A DNA stretch of 64,000 nucleotides, from the NCBI RefSeq assembly GCF_023746555.1, contig NZ_CP098755.1, forward strand, positions 896,001 through 960,000, in the 5' to 3' direction. Below, piece after piece: positions 1-7,276 of the stretch. Origin of the DNA: Brevibacillus ruminantium. Lineage in GTDB: Bacteria > Bacillota > Bacilli > Brevibacillales > Brevibacillaceae. Below the pieces are notes generated by a model. That model was not told the DNA's origin, ran no database searches, and was given only the letters and a program-made list of their open reading frames with translations. Position 1 is the stretch's first letter; each line of letters opens with the position of its first letter. Made by a program: the position numbers and the translations under genes.

Positions 1-2
1 AA

Positions 3-218
3 TACATGAAAGCATACCTTCCCGAAACCTATTGGGAGATGTATAAACAAACCTATTCAGACAGCGATTACGAGAATATGTGGAATTCCGTACGGACAGC
101 ATGTGAACTGTTTCGGATTCTTGCCAAAGATGTGGCTGCGCATTTTCGGTATCCATACAACATCCAGGACGATACGAATATGACGAAGTATCTTACGCAT
201 ATTAGGGATTTACCTTGA
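3..218 (+). CDS. C-terminal end of aminoglycoside 6-adenylyltransferase (ANT(6)-like), partial
   Basis: The reading frame is open at the left edge and ends at a TGA at 216-218, so only about the last 71 residues are present. The residues around EDYENMW-type spacing (YENMWNSVRTACELF), the AKDVAAHFRYPYN stretch and the terminal HIRDLP are the recognisable tail of the streptomycin adenylyltransferase family (AadE/AadK/ANT(6)), which transfers AMP to the 6-hydroxyl of streptomycin. The catalytic nucleotidyltransferase domain lies outside the window, so activity cannot be judged. A strong terminator follows directly, so it is the last gene of its transcript. The ATG at 6 is internal, not a start. 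Confidence 0.8.
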   Translation, partial: YMKAYLPETYWEMYKQTYSDSDYENMWNSVRTACELFRILAKDVAAHFRYPYNIQDDTNMTKYLTHIRDLP

Positions 219-252
219 AGCCCAAGCAGAACGAGCTTGGGCTTCATTATTA
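217..252 (+). terminator. Rho-independent terminator after the adenylyltransferase gene
   Basis: GAAGCCCAAGC and GCTTGGGCTTC form an 11-bp perfect stem around a short loop, overlapping the stop codon, followed by a T-rich run (ATTATTATTGTTTTT). Confidence 0.85.
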
Positions 253-334
253 TTGTTTTTGGATCATATTCAAGCTAGCGGATCAGTAAACCTGATGTAA
301 ACCTGTCCCACTGATCCAACATTCTCCCGTTCTC

Positions 335-515
335 GCAGAAAAATTGGCGAGAGAGCAACGGATCTTATCGAGAAGAAAGAAAGGTGGCCCAAATTGGCAT
401 AAGCAACGGGTGAAAGTTGCCGGTGTTCACGAGAAAATCTCCCATGCTCGTAAGGACTGGACTACTTGCATAAAATCTCCACCGAGATCATCAAAAACTA
501 CGATGTAAGCAAAAG
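335..515 (+). pseudogene. tnpB remnant (IS200/IS605-type RNA-guided nuclease), frameshifted
   Basis: Translation from 335 gives AEKLAREQRILSRRKKGG and then a KQRVKVAGVHEKISHARKD segment, which is the conserved middle of TnpB/OrfB of IS200/IS605 elements. A five-base duplication (GGACT GGACT near 458) then shifts the frame. The next frame resumes with YLHKISTEIIKNYDV, the expected TnpB continuation, before similarity is lost after about 505, perhaps through an internal deletion. The N-terminal and catalytic C-terminal parts are missing and no element ends or tnpA were seen. It is a relic, not an active element. Confidence 0.75.
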
Positions 516-617
516 TTTGGATAGATATTTTGTCGTAACAAGCTGGAAGATGCTGATTCCAAAGTCCTTGAGGATACATATATACATATAAAGATTTCTT
601 CTGTCAAAACGAAGGGG

Positions 618-1265
618 GTGGTTCCTATCGTTGGAAATGTGCAGCCATCTAGCCGAGCAAGACCAGCCGCATCGTCAGGACGTATTCGCTTCGCCGGTCT
701 GGCCTGCCTCATGGGCGGAGTGCTATGGGCGGTGCTTGTTGTTGTCGAACACTTGCAGGTATCAGTAGCATCTATCGTCACCGATTTGCTGATCCCTGTT
801 CCGATGTTGCTTGGCATGGCGTGCGGGCCGCTAAGTCTGTTCGCACTTCGCGCCAGCGGGAGCAGCCGGATGAGGTGGGGCGGACACATTGGTACGTCTA
901 TCAGCCTGCTGGGGATATGTTCTTATTTGGCAGCGGCATTGTCAAAGTACGTTGTCGGGTATGAACTGGAGTTCTTTTATCCCGCAGGTGCATTACTGGT
1001 TGGAGTCGGCATGCTGACTCTCGGGATCGTGGTGTTCGTTGCGCGATCGCTGACAGGATGGCGGCGGATGGCTCCCCTTTTCGTTGGGCTGTACTACGTA
1101 GCGATGATCCCGTTCCAAATCGTGTTCTTTATTATCCCGAGCGGGGAGCCCTCGCCAATACTGCTCGGGTTCTGGAGCGTCGCATGGATTCTGTTCGGAT
1201 ATGCCATTTGGTCAAGTGCTCCTTCCGTCGAACGTTACGCATCGCGGGAGGACACTACCGTTTAA
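618..1265 (+). CDS. Multi-pass membrane protein of unknown function
   Basis: A 215-residue protein with about six hydrophobic segments (roughly residues 27-47, 50-75, 88-108, 118-140, 150-172 and 178-198), so an integral membrane protein with a short basic N-terminus rich in Arg. I do not recognise a named family or catalytic motif. The start is uncertain: the GTG at 618 lies inside the purine-rich GAAGGGGGTG stretch that would otherwise be its ribosome binding site, so a later start is possible. It stands alone between the tnpB relic and a terminator. G+C is higher than in the neighbouring intergenic DNA. Confidence 0.6.
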   Translation: MVPIVGNVQPSSRARPAASSGRIRFAGLACLMGGVLWAVLVVVEHLQVSVASIVTDLLIPVPMLLGMACGPLSLFALRASGSSRMRWGGHIGTSISLLGICSYLAAALSKYVVGYELEFFYPAGALLVGVGMLTLGIVVFVARSLTGWRRMAPLFVGLYYVAMIPFQIVFFIIPSGEPSPILLGFWSVAWILFGYAIWSSAPSVERYASREDTTV

Positions 1266-1335
1266 ATGGGAACAGCGAGGGTGTAAGCAGATTGCTGCCG
1301 AAACCAAAACGGCAATAAACCAAAAGCAGGAAACG

Positions 1336-1380
1336 GCGGTGCAGGGATAACCCCCATGCACCGCAATTTCTTCTTTTTCC
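1336..1380 (+). terminator. Rho-independent terminator
   Basis: GCGGTGCA at 1336-1343 pairs with TGCACCGC at 1357-1364, followed by a pyrimidine-rich T tract (AATTTCTTCTTTTTCC). It ends the transcript of the preceding membrane protein gene. Confidence 0.8.
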
Positions 1381-1400
1381 CCCCAAAGCATAATTCATAC

Positions 1401-1430
1401 TTGACCTGTAGGTATTGTCAGTAATATAGT
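1401..1430 (+). promoter_or_regulatory. Sigma-A-type promoter of the cystine transporter gene
   Basis: TTGACC (1401-1406), an 18-bp spacer and TATAGT (1425-1430) make a good vegetative promoter about 55 bp upstream of the chosen GTG start. Between it and the start lies a CCGATT/AATCGG inverted repeat (1454-1468) overlapping ATCGGAAT, which resembles half of the CymR cysteine-regulon box. The CymR link is only a suggestion. Confidence 0.6.
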
Positions 1431-1484
1431 ATGTGTATTCTCATTTGCGAAAACCGATTTCCAATCGGAATGGAGGGAAATAAA

Positions 1485-2873
1485 GTGTCTGCATTATGGA
1501 CGATTGTTAACATCGTGATCATGCTTGTCATCATTGCTGGATTGTTCTTTATGCAAAAGAAACACATTTCGTTTTCCAAGCGGGTGTTTGTAGGTTTGGG
1601 TGTAGGTATTTTATTTGGACTCATCCTTCAATGGATTTATGGAACAAAATCCGATATCCTAAAAACCACCTTAGACTGGTACAACATCGTCGGAAAAGGA
1701 TATGTCAAACTGCTGCAAATGATTGTCATGCCTCTGGTTTTTATCTCGATTGTCTCTGCTTTTACCAAAATGAAATTATCCAATAATATCGGGAAAATCA
1801 GTAGCCTCATCATTGGTTTGCTGGTGGGGACGACTGCCGTTGCTGCTGCGATCGGAATAGCGTCCACGTTGGCATTTCATCTGGATGGTACCCAGTTCCA
1901 GCAAGGCGATGCAGAAACAGCACGAATCGGTCAGGTCGAGCAACGTTTGGGCGAGATCCAGAACATGACGCTGCCGCAAAAGGTACTGGAGCTCTTGCCA
2001 GCAAATCCGTTTCTCGATTTAACAGGTGATCGTCCGACTTCTACCATAGCGGTCGTCATCTTTGCAGCCTTTATCGGAATTGCGTATTTGGGAATCAGAA
2101 AGAAAAATCCCGAACAAGCCGAACTGTTTTCCAAAATCGTCGAGACCTTCCATACGGTGATCATGCGGGTCGTAACACTGATTTTGCGTCTGACTCCATA
2201 CGGTGTGCTCGCGATCATGACCAGAGTGGCAGCATCCAGCGATTACAATGCGATCTGGCAGCTGGGGAAATTCGTCGCTGCCTCGTATGTGGCACTAGCT
2301 CTCATGTTCATCGTTCATTTGCTGCTGCTGGCTTTCGCTGGTTTAAATCCGATTACGTATATCAAAAAGGCGTTTCCCGTCCTCACCTTCGCATTTACGT
2401 CGCGCACGAGCGCTGGAGCTTTGCCGCTGAATGTCAAAACACAGACACAGGATTTAGGAGTTCCTGAGGGGATTGCCAACTTTGCTGGCTCATTTGGTCT
2501 TTCCATCGGTCAAAATGGATGCGCGGGGACCTATCCAGCCATGCTCGCCGTGATGGTTGCGCCCCTGGCAGGGATTGATCCGCTGACGCCTTCATTCATT
2601 CTCACGTTGATCGCTGTCGTTGCTCTCAGCTCTTTTGGGGTAGCAGGGGTGGGCGGAGGAGCAACCTTTGCAGCGCTGTTGGTATTGTCCACTATGAATT
2701 TGCCGGTTGCGATCGTGGGATTGCTGATCTCTGTAGAACCGCTGATTGATATGGGGCGTACCGCGCTTAATGTGAGTGGAAGCATGACGGCTGGCGTGCT
2801 GACGAGCAAAGCAACAAAAGAGCTGGATACTCATGTGTACAATGAAACGGGGACACAATCTGTAACCGTATAA
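1485..2873 (+). CDS. tcyP: L-cystine/dicarboxylate:Na+ symporter family protein (TcyP-like)
   Basis: A 462-residue multi-spanning membrane protein of the DAACS (dicarboxylate/amino acid:cation symporter) family. Family hallmarks are the LLQMIVMPLVF stretch, the serine-rich re-entrant hairpin TFAFTSRTSAGALP, the GQNGCAGTYPA segment and SFGVAGVGGGATFAAL. The length matches Bacillus subtilis TcyP (about 463 aa), a sodium/proton-coupled cystine importer. The GTG at 1485 is chosen because GGAGGG sits seven bases upstream and the length then fits the family; an ATG at 1431 overlaps the promoter. It is monocistronic, with its own promoter and a hairpin after the stop. Cystine specificity is inferred from similarity in length and sequence. 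Confidence 0.85.
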   Translation: MSALWTIVNIVIMLVIIAGLFFMQKKHISFSKRVFVGLGVGILFGLILQWIYGTKSDILKTTLDWYNIVGKGYVKLLQMIVMPLVFISIVSAFTKMKLSNNIGKISSLIIGLLVGTTAVAAAIGIASTLAFHLDGTQFQQGDAETARIGQVEQRLGEIQNMTLPQKVLELLPANPFLDLTGDRPTSTIAVVIFAAFIGIAYLGIRKKNPEQAELFSKIVETFHTVIMRVVTLILRLTPYGVLAIMTRVAASSDYNAIWQLGKFVAASYVALALMFIVHLLLLAFAGLNPITYIKKAFPVLTFAFTSRTSAGALPLNVKTQTQDLGVPEGIANFAGSFGLSIGQNGCAGTYPAMLAVMVAPLAGIDPLTPSFILTLIAVVALSSFGVAGVGGGATFAALLVLSTMNLPVAIVGLLISVEPLIDMGRTALNVSGSMTAGVLTSKATKELDTHVYNETGTQSVTV

Positions 2874-2879
2874 AAAGAA

Positions 2880-2917
2880 GAGGGCTGCACCGCCGATTTC
2901 AGGCAGGTGCGGCCCTC
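2880..2917 (+). terminator. Hairpin after tcyP, probable terminator
   Basis: GAGGGCTGCACC and GGTGCGGCCCTC form a long stem with one mismatch. The following tract (ATCTATTAAATTC) is only moderately T-rich, so termination may be weak. Confidence 0.55.
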
Positions 2918-2998
2918 ATCTATTAAATTCACAAAAGAAGGACGCGAATCCAGGAATACTCCGGGTCCTTTGCGACTCTGGATGCATCCAGGGTATCG

Positions 2999-3505
2999 CT
3001 ATTCAATCAAAATGGAAATCCTGTCATTCACACTGACGGCGACACCCGGCTTGATTTGCTGGTCATTCAATCGAATGAGCCCCGCCTTGATGCGTTGGGC
3101 GATTTGTGTACGGCTCCAGCCGACAAGCTGTTCGGCAAGCAGCTTATCGATACGGAAGCGACCGTCCGCGTGGTCGATGATGATCTTTACTTCCTTGATT
3201 CCGCACGCTAGATAGTCTGAGATGTTGATTTGCTCGGGTGCATCGCCGTCGATGGGAAGCGCCTCTTCAAGAATCTCGGCATGCTCCGAGAACGATTTGT
3301 AAATAGCCAGCTTTTTGTTCCATGTATGCCCCTTTTCGCATTTGTAGATGGAGAAACGGTATACGTTTTTTCCGTTGGCGTTGTGACGGCGTATGTTGGT
3401 ATCGGTAAAGCGGACTGTTTTTCCGCAATTTTTGCAATGGCGTTCGATGCTGCCAGCTGTGTTCGCTGAAGCTTGCAGCGTCCAGAAAAGCTCGATGGTA
3501 TGCAT
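2999..3505 (-). CDS. S4-domain RNA-binding protein with N-terminal zinc ribbon
   Basis: A 168-residue cytosolic protein. The first half carries CKNCGK and CEKGH pairs that look like a zinc ribbon. The C-terminal 50 residues (RIDKLLAEQLVGWSRTQIA ... NDQQIKPGVAVSVNDRISI) match an S4 fold, an RNA-binding module found in ribosomal protein S4, pseudouridine synthases and heat-shock protein 15. No catalytic domain is attached, so a role in binding structured RNA or ribosomes is the most that can be said. The ATG at 3505 is preferred over the in-frame GTG at 3514 because GAGGTG lies six bases before it. It is convergent with tcyP and appears monocistronic. Confidence 0.65.
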   Translation of the reverse strand: MHTIELFWTLQASANTAGSIERHCKNCGKTVRFTDTNIRRHNANGKNVYRFSIYKCEKGHTWNKKLAIYKSFSEHAEILEEALPIDGDAPEQINISDYLACGIKEVKIIIDHADGRFRIDKLLAEQLVGWSRTQIAQRIKAGLIRLNDQQIKPGVAVSVNDRISILIE

Positions 3506-3970
3506 ATCCTTCACCTCACGAGTAGATAAAGGAACGCGATGGCCTATTTGAATGTCTTGTAGGGTGAAGCGTTGGATTGGCTAAAGAGCATTCATCCAAT
3601 CAAAAAAGGAGATTCACCCAAAGGGCGAATCTCCGTAAGCGTCAACTCTACAGATATCGTCACGTTCCTTTGTAATGGGAAAATGGGCAGACTACCCCCT
3701 GGTGAAAAACATGCTGTTTTTCGAGGGTAATGCTATCCAGTTTGTGATCCATTACAAAGTAGTTGTTGGCATACGTGTGACGAGCTCCTTTCCATTCAAA
3801 CAGATTACAAAAATGATAACAGATCATGGAAAGTTTTCCAAGTGGGAGTTTCAATGAGGCTGGAGGAGGGAGAGGGCAGTTCCCATGTCTGAGCGATTTC
3901 AGGAAAGCTGGTTGACTTGTTTTATTGATCATTTTCGCATAAAATGATAATAAATAAATGACCGGATTAA
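3506..3970. other. Intergenic stretch without a supported gene
   Basis: About 460 bases. A hairpin at 3608-3634 (GGAGATTCACCC / GGGCGAATCTCC) is preceded on the plus strand by an A run, so on the minus strand it reads as stem plus T tract and could end a minus-strand transcript. Short open frames on both strands at 3660-3989 have no convincing ribosome binding site or family resemblance and I do not call them. The 3' end holds the likely promoter region of the T-box transcript (an AT-rich stretch around 3910-3955), but no clean -35/-10 pair with normal spacing. Confidence 0.4.
3600..3634 (-). terminator. Putative minus-strand terminator
   Basis: Read on the minus strand, GGAGATTCGCCC, loop TTT, GGGTGAATCTCC is followed by TTTTTTG. 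No convincing minus-strand gene ends here, so its client is unknown. It may insulate the S4-domain gene from readthrough. Confidence 0.45.
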
Positions 3971-3974
3971 CGAT

Positions 3975-4240
3975 GTTGAAGAAGAGCAAGTACGTATCAG
4001 ATCATGGGGTTCAGAGAGTCGGTGGTTGCTGCGAACCGATCCTCACCTGATGCCGAATGGGCTTCTGAATCGCTCCGCTGAACAATGAGTAGGCGCTGCC
4101 GGGATTCTCTCCCCGTTATCAAGAGAGGAGTATCGTAAGGATCTTTTATTTCTTGCCGTACTTTAGAGTGAATCGCTTTGTTGCGGTTAAAAAAGGTGGT
4201 ACCACGATGACCTCGTCCTTTACTGGGCGGGGTTTTTTTT
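3975..4240 (+). promoter_or_regulatory. T-box riboswitch controlling trpS
   Basis: The leader ends with the T-box element AAAGGTGGTACCACG (4192-4206), then a terminator whose arms ACCTCGTCC and GGGCGGGGT pair over 9 bp and run into eight T residues (about 4209-4240). Upstream, GAGAGTCGGTGG with GAACCGA is typical of stem I, followed by the AGTAGGCG segment seen after stem I in many T-boxes. GAA-TGG at 4055-4060 is the likely specifier loop, TGG being the tryptophan codon, which agrees with the downstream gene. Uncharged tRNA-Trp would pair with the T-box and favour antitermination. Exact boundaries are approximate. Confidence 0.9.
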
Positions 4241-4327
4241 ATTCCTTGAAAGGGGGGATGTCCATGGATGACGGTTGGTGGATCTCAAGTTTACATGACA
4301 GAAACCAAATTATGAGGAGGCTCACAA

Positions 4328-5314
4328 ATGAAAGGGCGAATAGTAACAGGAGATCGGATTACGGGAAAACTTCACCTTGGACATTACGTCGGGAGCTTAA
4401 AAAATCGAGTGGAGCTGCAGAATCAATATGAAACGTATCTCATATTGGCAGACGTTCAAGCCCTGACTACCCATTTCGAAAATCCGGAGTTGATCAAACA
4501 AAACTTGCGTAATGTAGCATTGGATTATTTATCCGCAGGAATTAACCCTGAACAAGCTACTATTTTTATTCAATCTTTGATTCCGGAGATTGCTGAGTTG
4601 ACGACTTATTTTTCCATGTTCGTGACGGTCAATTCTTTACGCCACAATCCTACGATTAAAGCAGAAGCCAAGGAACGGGGATTTCAAGATATGTATTACG
4701 GATTTCTGGGATACCCTGTAAGCCAGACGGCAGATATTGCCTTTTGCAAGGCGACATTAGTTCCTGTAGGAGAGGACCAGCTGCCTCATATTGAACAAAG
4801 CAGAAAAATCGTTCGTCGCTTTAACCAGTTGTATAAACCTGTGTTAGTAGAACCAGAACCGCTTATTGGGGAAATTCCAAGACTTGTTGGATTAGACGGG
4901 AACCATAAAATGAGTAAAAGTCTTGGAAATGCCATTTATTTGGATTCCTCTGAAGAAGAGGTGAGGGAGAAGATAAAGAAAGCAACAACAGATCCTGCCC
5001 GAATCCACAAAACAGATGTCGGCCATCCGGAAATTTGTCCAGTTTATGCGTATCATCGAGCATTTCGCCAAGAGGGCTCCGATGAAATTTTTGAGAGCTG
5101 CAAAAAAGGTCAAATCGGTTGTATGGAATGCAAGGGAAAAGTCACGGAAAGGATTAACGATCTGCTGGAACCCATGAGGGAACGAAGAATCGTGTATCAA
5201 AATGATCCGAAAAGGGTCGATGAAATTCTGATGTCGGGTACAGAAAAAGCACGCCTTGTAGCAAAAGAAACCATGCGAGAGATTCGTGAAGCCATGAGTA
5301 TGGACTATTTTTAA
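4328..5314 (+). CDS. trpS: Tryptophanyl-tRNA synthetase
   Basis: A 328-residue class I aminoacyl-tRNA synthetase that charges tRNA-Trp with tryptophan in the cytosol. The HIGH-type ATP site appears as HLGH near residues 17-20 and the KMSKS loop is intact (GNHKMSKSLGNAI, about residue 195). The length is normal for bacterial TrpRS. AGGAGG lies just before the ATG. Transcription is controlled by the T-box directly upstream. The SQTADI and VGEDQ motifs around residues 140-160 belong to the TrpRS active site. Many Bacillales carry two TrpRS forms, one of which can be less sensitive to indolmycin-type inhibitors; which form this is cannot be told from the sequence alone. Confidence 0.95.
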   Translation: MKGRIVTGDRITGKLHLGHYVGSLKNRVELQNQYETYLILADVQALTTHFENPELIKQNLRNVALDYLSAGINPEQATIFIQSLIPEIAELTTYFSMFVTVNSLRHNPTIKAEAKERGFQDMYYGFLGYPVSQTADIAFCKATLVPVGEDQLPHIEQSRKIVRRFNQLYKPVLVEPEPLIGEIPRLVGLDGNHKMSKSLGNAIYLDSSEEEVREKIKKATTDPARIHKTDVGHPEICPVYAYHRAFRQEGSDEIFESCKKGQIGCMECKGKVTERINDLLEPMRERRIVYQNDPKRVDEILMSGTEKARLVAKETMREIREAMSMDYF

Positions 5315-5361
5315 TGGTTAGCCGATACTTTAGGAAAGGTTTTGGAAAGGAGTCATCACTC

Positions 5362-5724
5362 ATGAATATTACAGTGGATCAAAGGAACGATTCGAAAGTA
5401 GCGATCATTTCCGGCGACGGGGTCCTCATCGAAAATGTAAACGATGCATTGGACATTTTGGGAAACGTCGGGTATAACGGTATGGATAAAATGCTTGTGA
5501 GAAAAGAGAACATCACGGAGGACTTCTTCGAGCTGAAGACGGGGCTGGCTGGGGAAATCTTGCAGAAATTTACGAACTACCGGATGAAGATTGCCATCGT
5601 TGGCGAATTTGGCCACTATAACAGCAAAAGCCTGAATGACTTTATTTACGAAAGCAATAAAGGAAAGATGGTTGCGTTCGTGAGCACGGAGTCCGAAGCC
5701 CTGGATAAGCTGCATCAGTTGTAA
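5362..5724 (+). CDS. DUF4180-type protein of unknown function
   Basis: A 120-residue soluble protein. The pattern of an N-terminal beta-strand pair (SKVAIISGDG), MLVRKENITEDFFELKTGLAGEILQKF and AIVGEF-type segments is that of DUF4180 proteins, small Bacillales proteins without an assigned function. The ATG at 5362 follows GGAAAGGAG with proper spacing; the frame open from 5314 has no ribosome binding site. It lies 47 bp after trpS on the same strand and may be co-transcribed under the T-box, with a shared terminator downstream. Confidence 0.65.
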   Translation: MNITVDQRNDSKVAIISGDGVLIENVNDALDILGNVGYNGMDKMLVRKENITEDFFELKTGLAGEILQKFTNYRMKIAIVGEFGHYNSKSLNDFIYESNKGKMVAFVSTESEALDKLHQL

Positions 5725-5831
5725 GCAAACGATTCGAGTCGAGGCAGGTTGTGGGACACTTCAGCGATAATAGGCGTATCCAGATGCGAATCATATTGGT
5801 TACACATCTCCCACAACACAAAAAGTCAGCA

Positions 5832-5867
5832 ACAGCCCCAACGAAAAAAAGCGGGGCTGTTTTTTTC
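5832..5867 (+). terminator. Rho-independent terminator
   Basis: ACAGCCCC (5832-5839) and GGGGCTGT (5853-5860) enclose an A-rich loop and are followed by TTTTTT. The loop is A-rich, so the element could also serve the convergent regulator gene on the minus strand. Confidence 0.85.
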
Positions 5868-5889
5868 TGTTTCCCGAAGGTTGCTCCCG

Positions 5890-6450
5890 TTATTCGCCTG
5901 CGTACATGGGGGGAGCGCTGACACATAACAGTTTGACCGGACTCTTCGAACGGTTGTACCAATTATGGGGCGTGTTCGAATCAATGTGCATACTGTCTCC
6001 GGGGAGCAGATCATACTCTTCTTCCTGTAACAGCACAGTGAGGGTCCCCTCCAGCACATAGATAAATTCCTGGCCGATATGTGAGTAGGACGCCACTTTT
6101 TTATCTCCGGGCATCAACGTCGCGAGGACCGGCTCAAAAACCGGGTTGGAGAGTTTGCCCGAGAGATTTTGAATAATGAACTGGGAACGGTTGATCTGCA
6201 CTTCTTTCCCATAACCGCGCCGGATAATGCTTGGCTTGCTGTCTTCCTCACCCTCAGAAAAAAAATAGCTCGGATTGACACCAAGAGCATTGGAGATTTT
6301 CTTCAACGAAGTTAACGTTATGGAAGATTGGGAGCGTTCCACCTGAGACAGAAAGCTGATCGACAGATTGGTTTTTTCGGAAATTTGCTTCAACGTCATC
6401 TTTTTCTGAAGGCGGAGTGCTTTTATCTGTTTTCCGATGATTCCTTCCAT
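5890..6450 (-). CDS. XRE-family regulator with C-terminal cupin sensor domain
   Basis: A 186-residue DNA-binding protein. Residues 1-60 form a helix-turn-helix of the XRE/Cro type (LKQISEKTNLSISFLSQVERSQ). Residues 105-180 form a cupin barrel with the HIGQEFIYVLEGTLTVLL and DSNTPHNWYN segments, giving metal- or ligand-binding His and Glu residues. Proteins of this build regulate catabolic or transport genes in response to small molecules. It is divergent from the TRAP transporter operon, so control of that operon, perhaps through the inverted repeat at 6634-6650, is likely. GAGAGGT precedes the ATG. Confidence 0.85.
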   Translation of the reverse strand: MEGIIGKQIKALRLQKKMTLKQISEKTNLSISFLSQVERSQSSITLTSLKKISNALGVNPSYFFSEGEEDSKPSIIRRGYGKEVQINRSQFIIQNLSGKLSNPVFEPVLATLMPGDKKVASYSHIGQEFIYVLEGTLTVLLQEEEYDLLPGDSMHIDSNTPHNWYNRSKSPVKLLCVSAPPMYAGE

Positions 6451-6553
6451 ACATACCTCTCAGGTTCATATAAATAGTTTTTAGGAATTATACAATCAGC
6501 GGGAGGGAAAGTAAAGGTTAAGAGAAATAAATGATTTTTGTTTAATGAAAAGG

Positions 6554-6582
6554 TTTACAGTATTCAGAATTCATTCTATAAT
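6554..6582 (+). promoter_or_regulatory. Sigma-A-type promoter of the TRAP transporter operon
   Basis: TTTACA (6554-6559), a 17-bp spacer and a perfect TATAAT (6577-6582) lie 130 bp before the first gene of the operon. Confidence 0.75.
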
Positions 6583-6633
6583 GAAAATCAAATCAATGAG
6601 CCTCTTTTTTTTTACAATTGTATTACAGTACCA

Positions 6634-6663
6634 CTTCAATTTGATTGAAGTAATATTTCAATT
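6634..6663 (+). promoter_or_regulatory. Inverted repeat, candidate operator of the XRE-cupin regulator
   Basis: CTTCAAT-TTG-ATTGAAG is a perfect 7-bp inverted repeat (6634-6650), and the right arm is used again as ATTGAAG-TAAT-ATTTCAAT. It lies about 50 bp downstream of the operon promoter, where a bound repressor would block elongation. Assignment to the adjacent regulator is inference. Confidence 0.45.
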
Positions 6664-6711
6664 CCGAATCTCATTTCTCGTTCCGTTGTTATCCAGAAGA
6701 GGGGGAATCGT

Positions 6712-7272
6712 ATGGCTTTTGTAAAATGGGTGGACAAACTGGGCAGGGTGTTAGAGATCGTTGTGGGTTTGATCCTCGCTCTGATGACGATTGTTGTTTT
6801 TTATCAGGTATTGGTTCGCTTCGTGATCTCTTCACTCGGCAGTCAATTCTCCGCTCCCTGGACGGAAGAGCTGGCCCGCTACCTAATGATTTGGCTTACG
6901 TTTATCGGCAGCGCCATCGCCGCCCGCAGAGCCAAGCTGATTGCCGTAGAAGCACTGGTCTTCTTATTGCCGGCCATGGCGGGAAAAACGATAAAGGTCC
7001 TTTCGTATCTCGCTTCCATTGCTTTTTACCTGATCATGGCGTTCATTGGCTGGGAGTGGACGATGTTCGGGTTGAGTGAAACGGCTCCCGTGATGAGAAT
7101 ACCCATGTCATTTGTGTATTCGTCCATGCTGGTGGGGGCCGTTCTGCTGACGATCAACACGGTCGCTTTTCTCATCGAAACATTTGCCACGGGCAAAGAC
7201 ATTCGCGAGTCGGGCAATGACGAACAGGAAGAGGCTGACTTGGTTGCGGGTCAACAACTAGAGAGGGGGTAA
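6712..7272 (+). CDS. TRAP transporter small permease (DctQ family)
   Basis: A 186-residue membrane protein with four hydrophobic segments (about residues 14-40, 50-70, 85-110 and 128-150). This is the layout of the small DctQ subunit of tripartite ATP-independent periplasmic-type (TRAP) transporters, which use an ion gradient to import carboxylates. The segment WTEELARYLMIWLTFIGSAIAAR is characteristic. The C-terminal 25 residues are acidic and hydrophilic. AGAGGGGG precedes the ATG. It is followed after 4 bp by the large permease gene. Confidence 0.9.
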   Translation: MAFVKWVDKLGRVLEIVVGLILALMTIVVFYQVLVRFVISSLGSQFSAPWTEELARYLMIWLTFIGSAIAARRAKLIAVEALVFLLPAMAGKTIKVLSYLASIAFYLIMAFIGWEWTMFGLSETAPVMRIPMSFVYSSMLVGAVLLTINTVAFLIETFATGKDIRESGNDEQEEADLVAGQQLERG

Positions 7273-7276
7273 CACC

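Noticed and set aside
3660-3989. Minus-strand open frame of 109 codons and overlapping plus-strand frame before the trpS T-box
   Set aside because: No ribosome binding site, no family resemblance and unlikely composition. The minus-strand hairpin downstream is noted separately.
4153-4431. Plus-strand frame of 92 codons across the T-box terminator
   Set aside because: It lies in the riboswitch and runs into the trpS gene out of frame; the T-box fully explains the sequence.
5748-5817. GTTGTGGGA / TCCCACAAC inverted repeat after the DUF4180 gene
   Set aside because: The arms are only 9 bp and 52 bp apart, with no flanking direct repeats or other sign of a mobile element; it may be chance.
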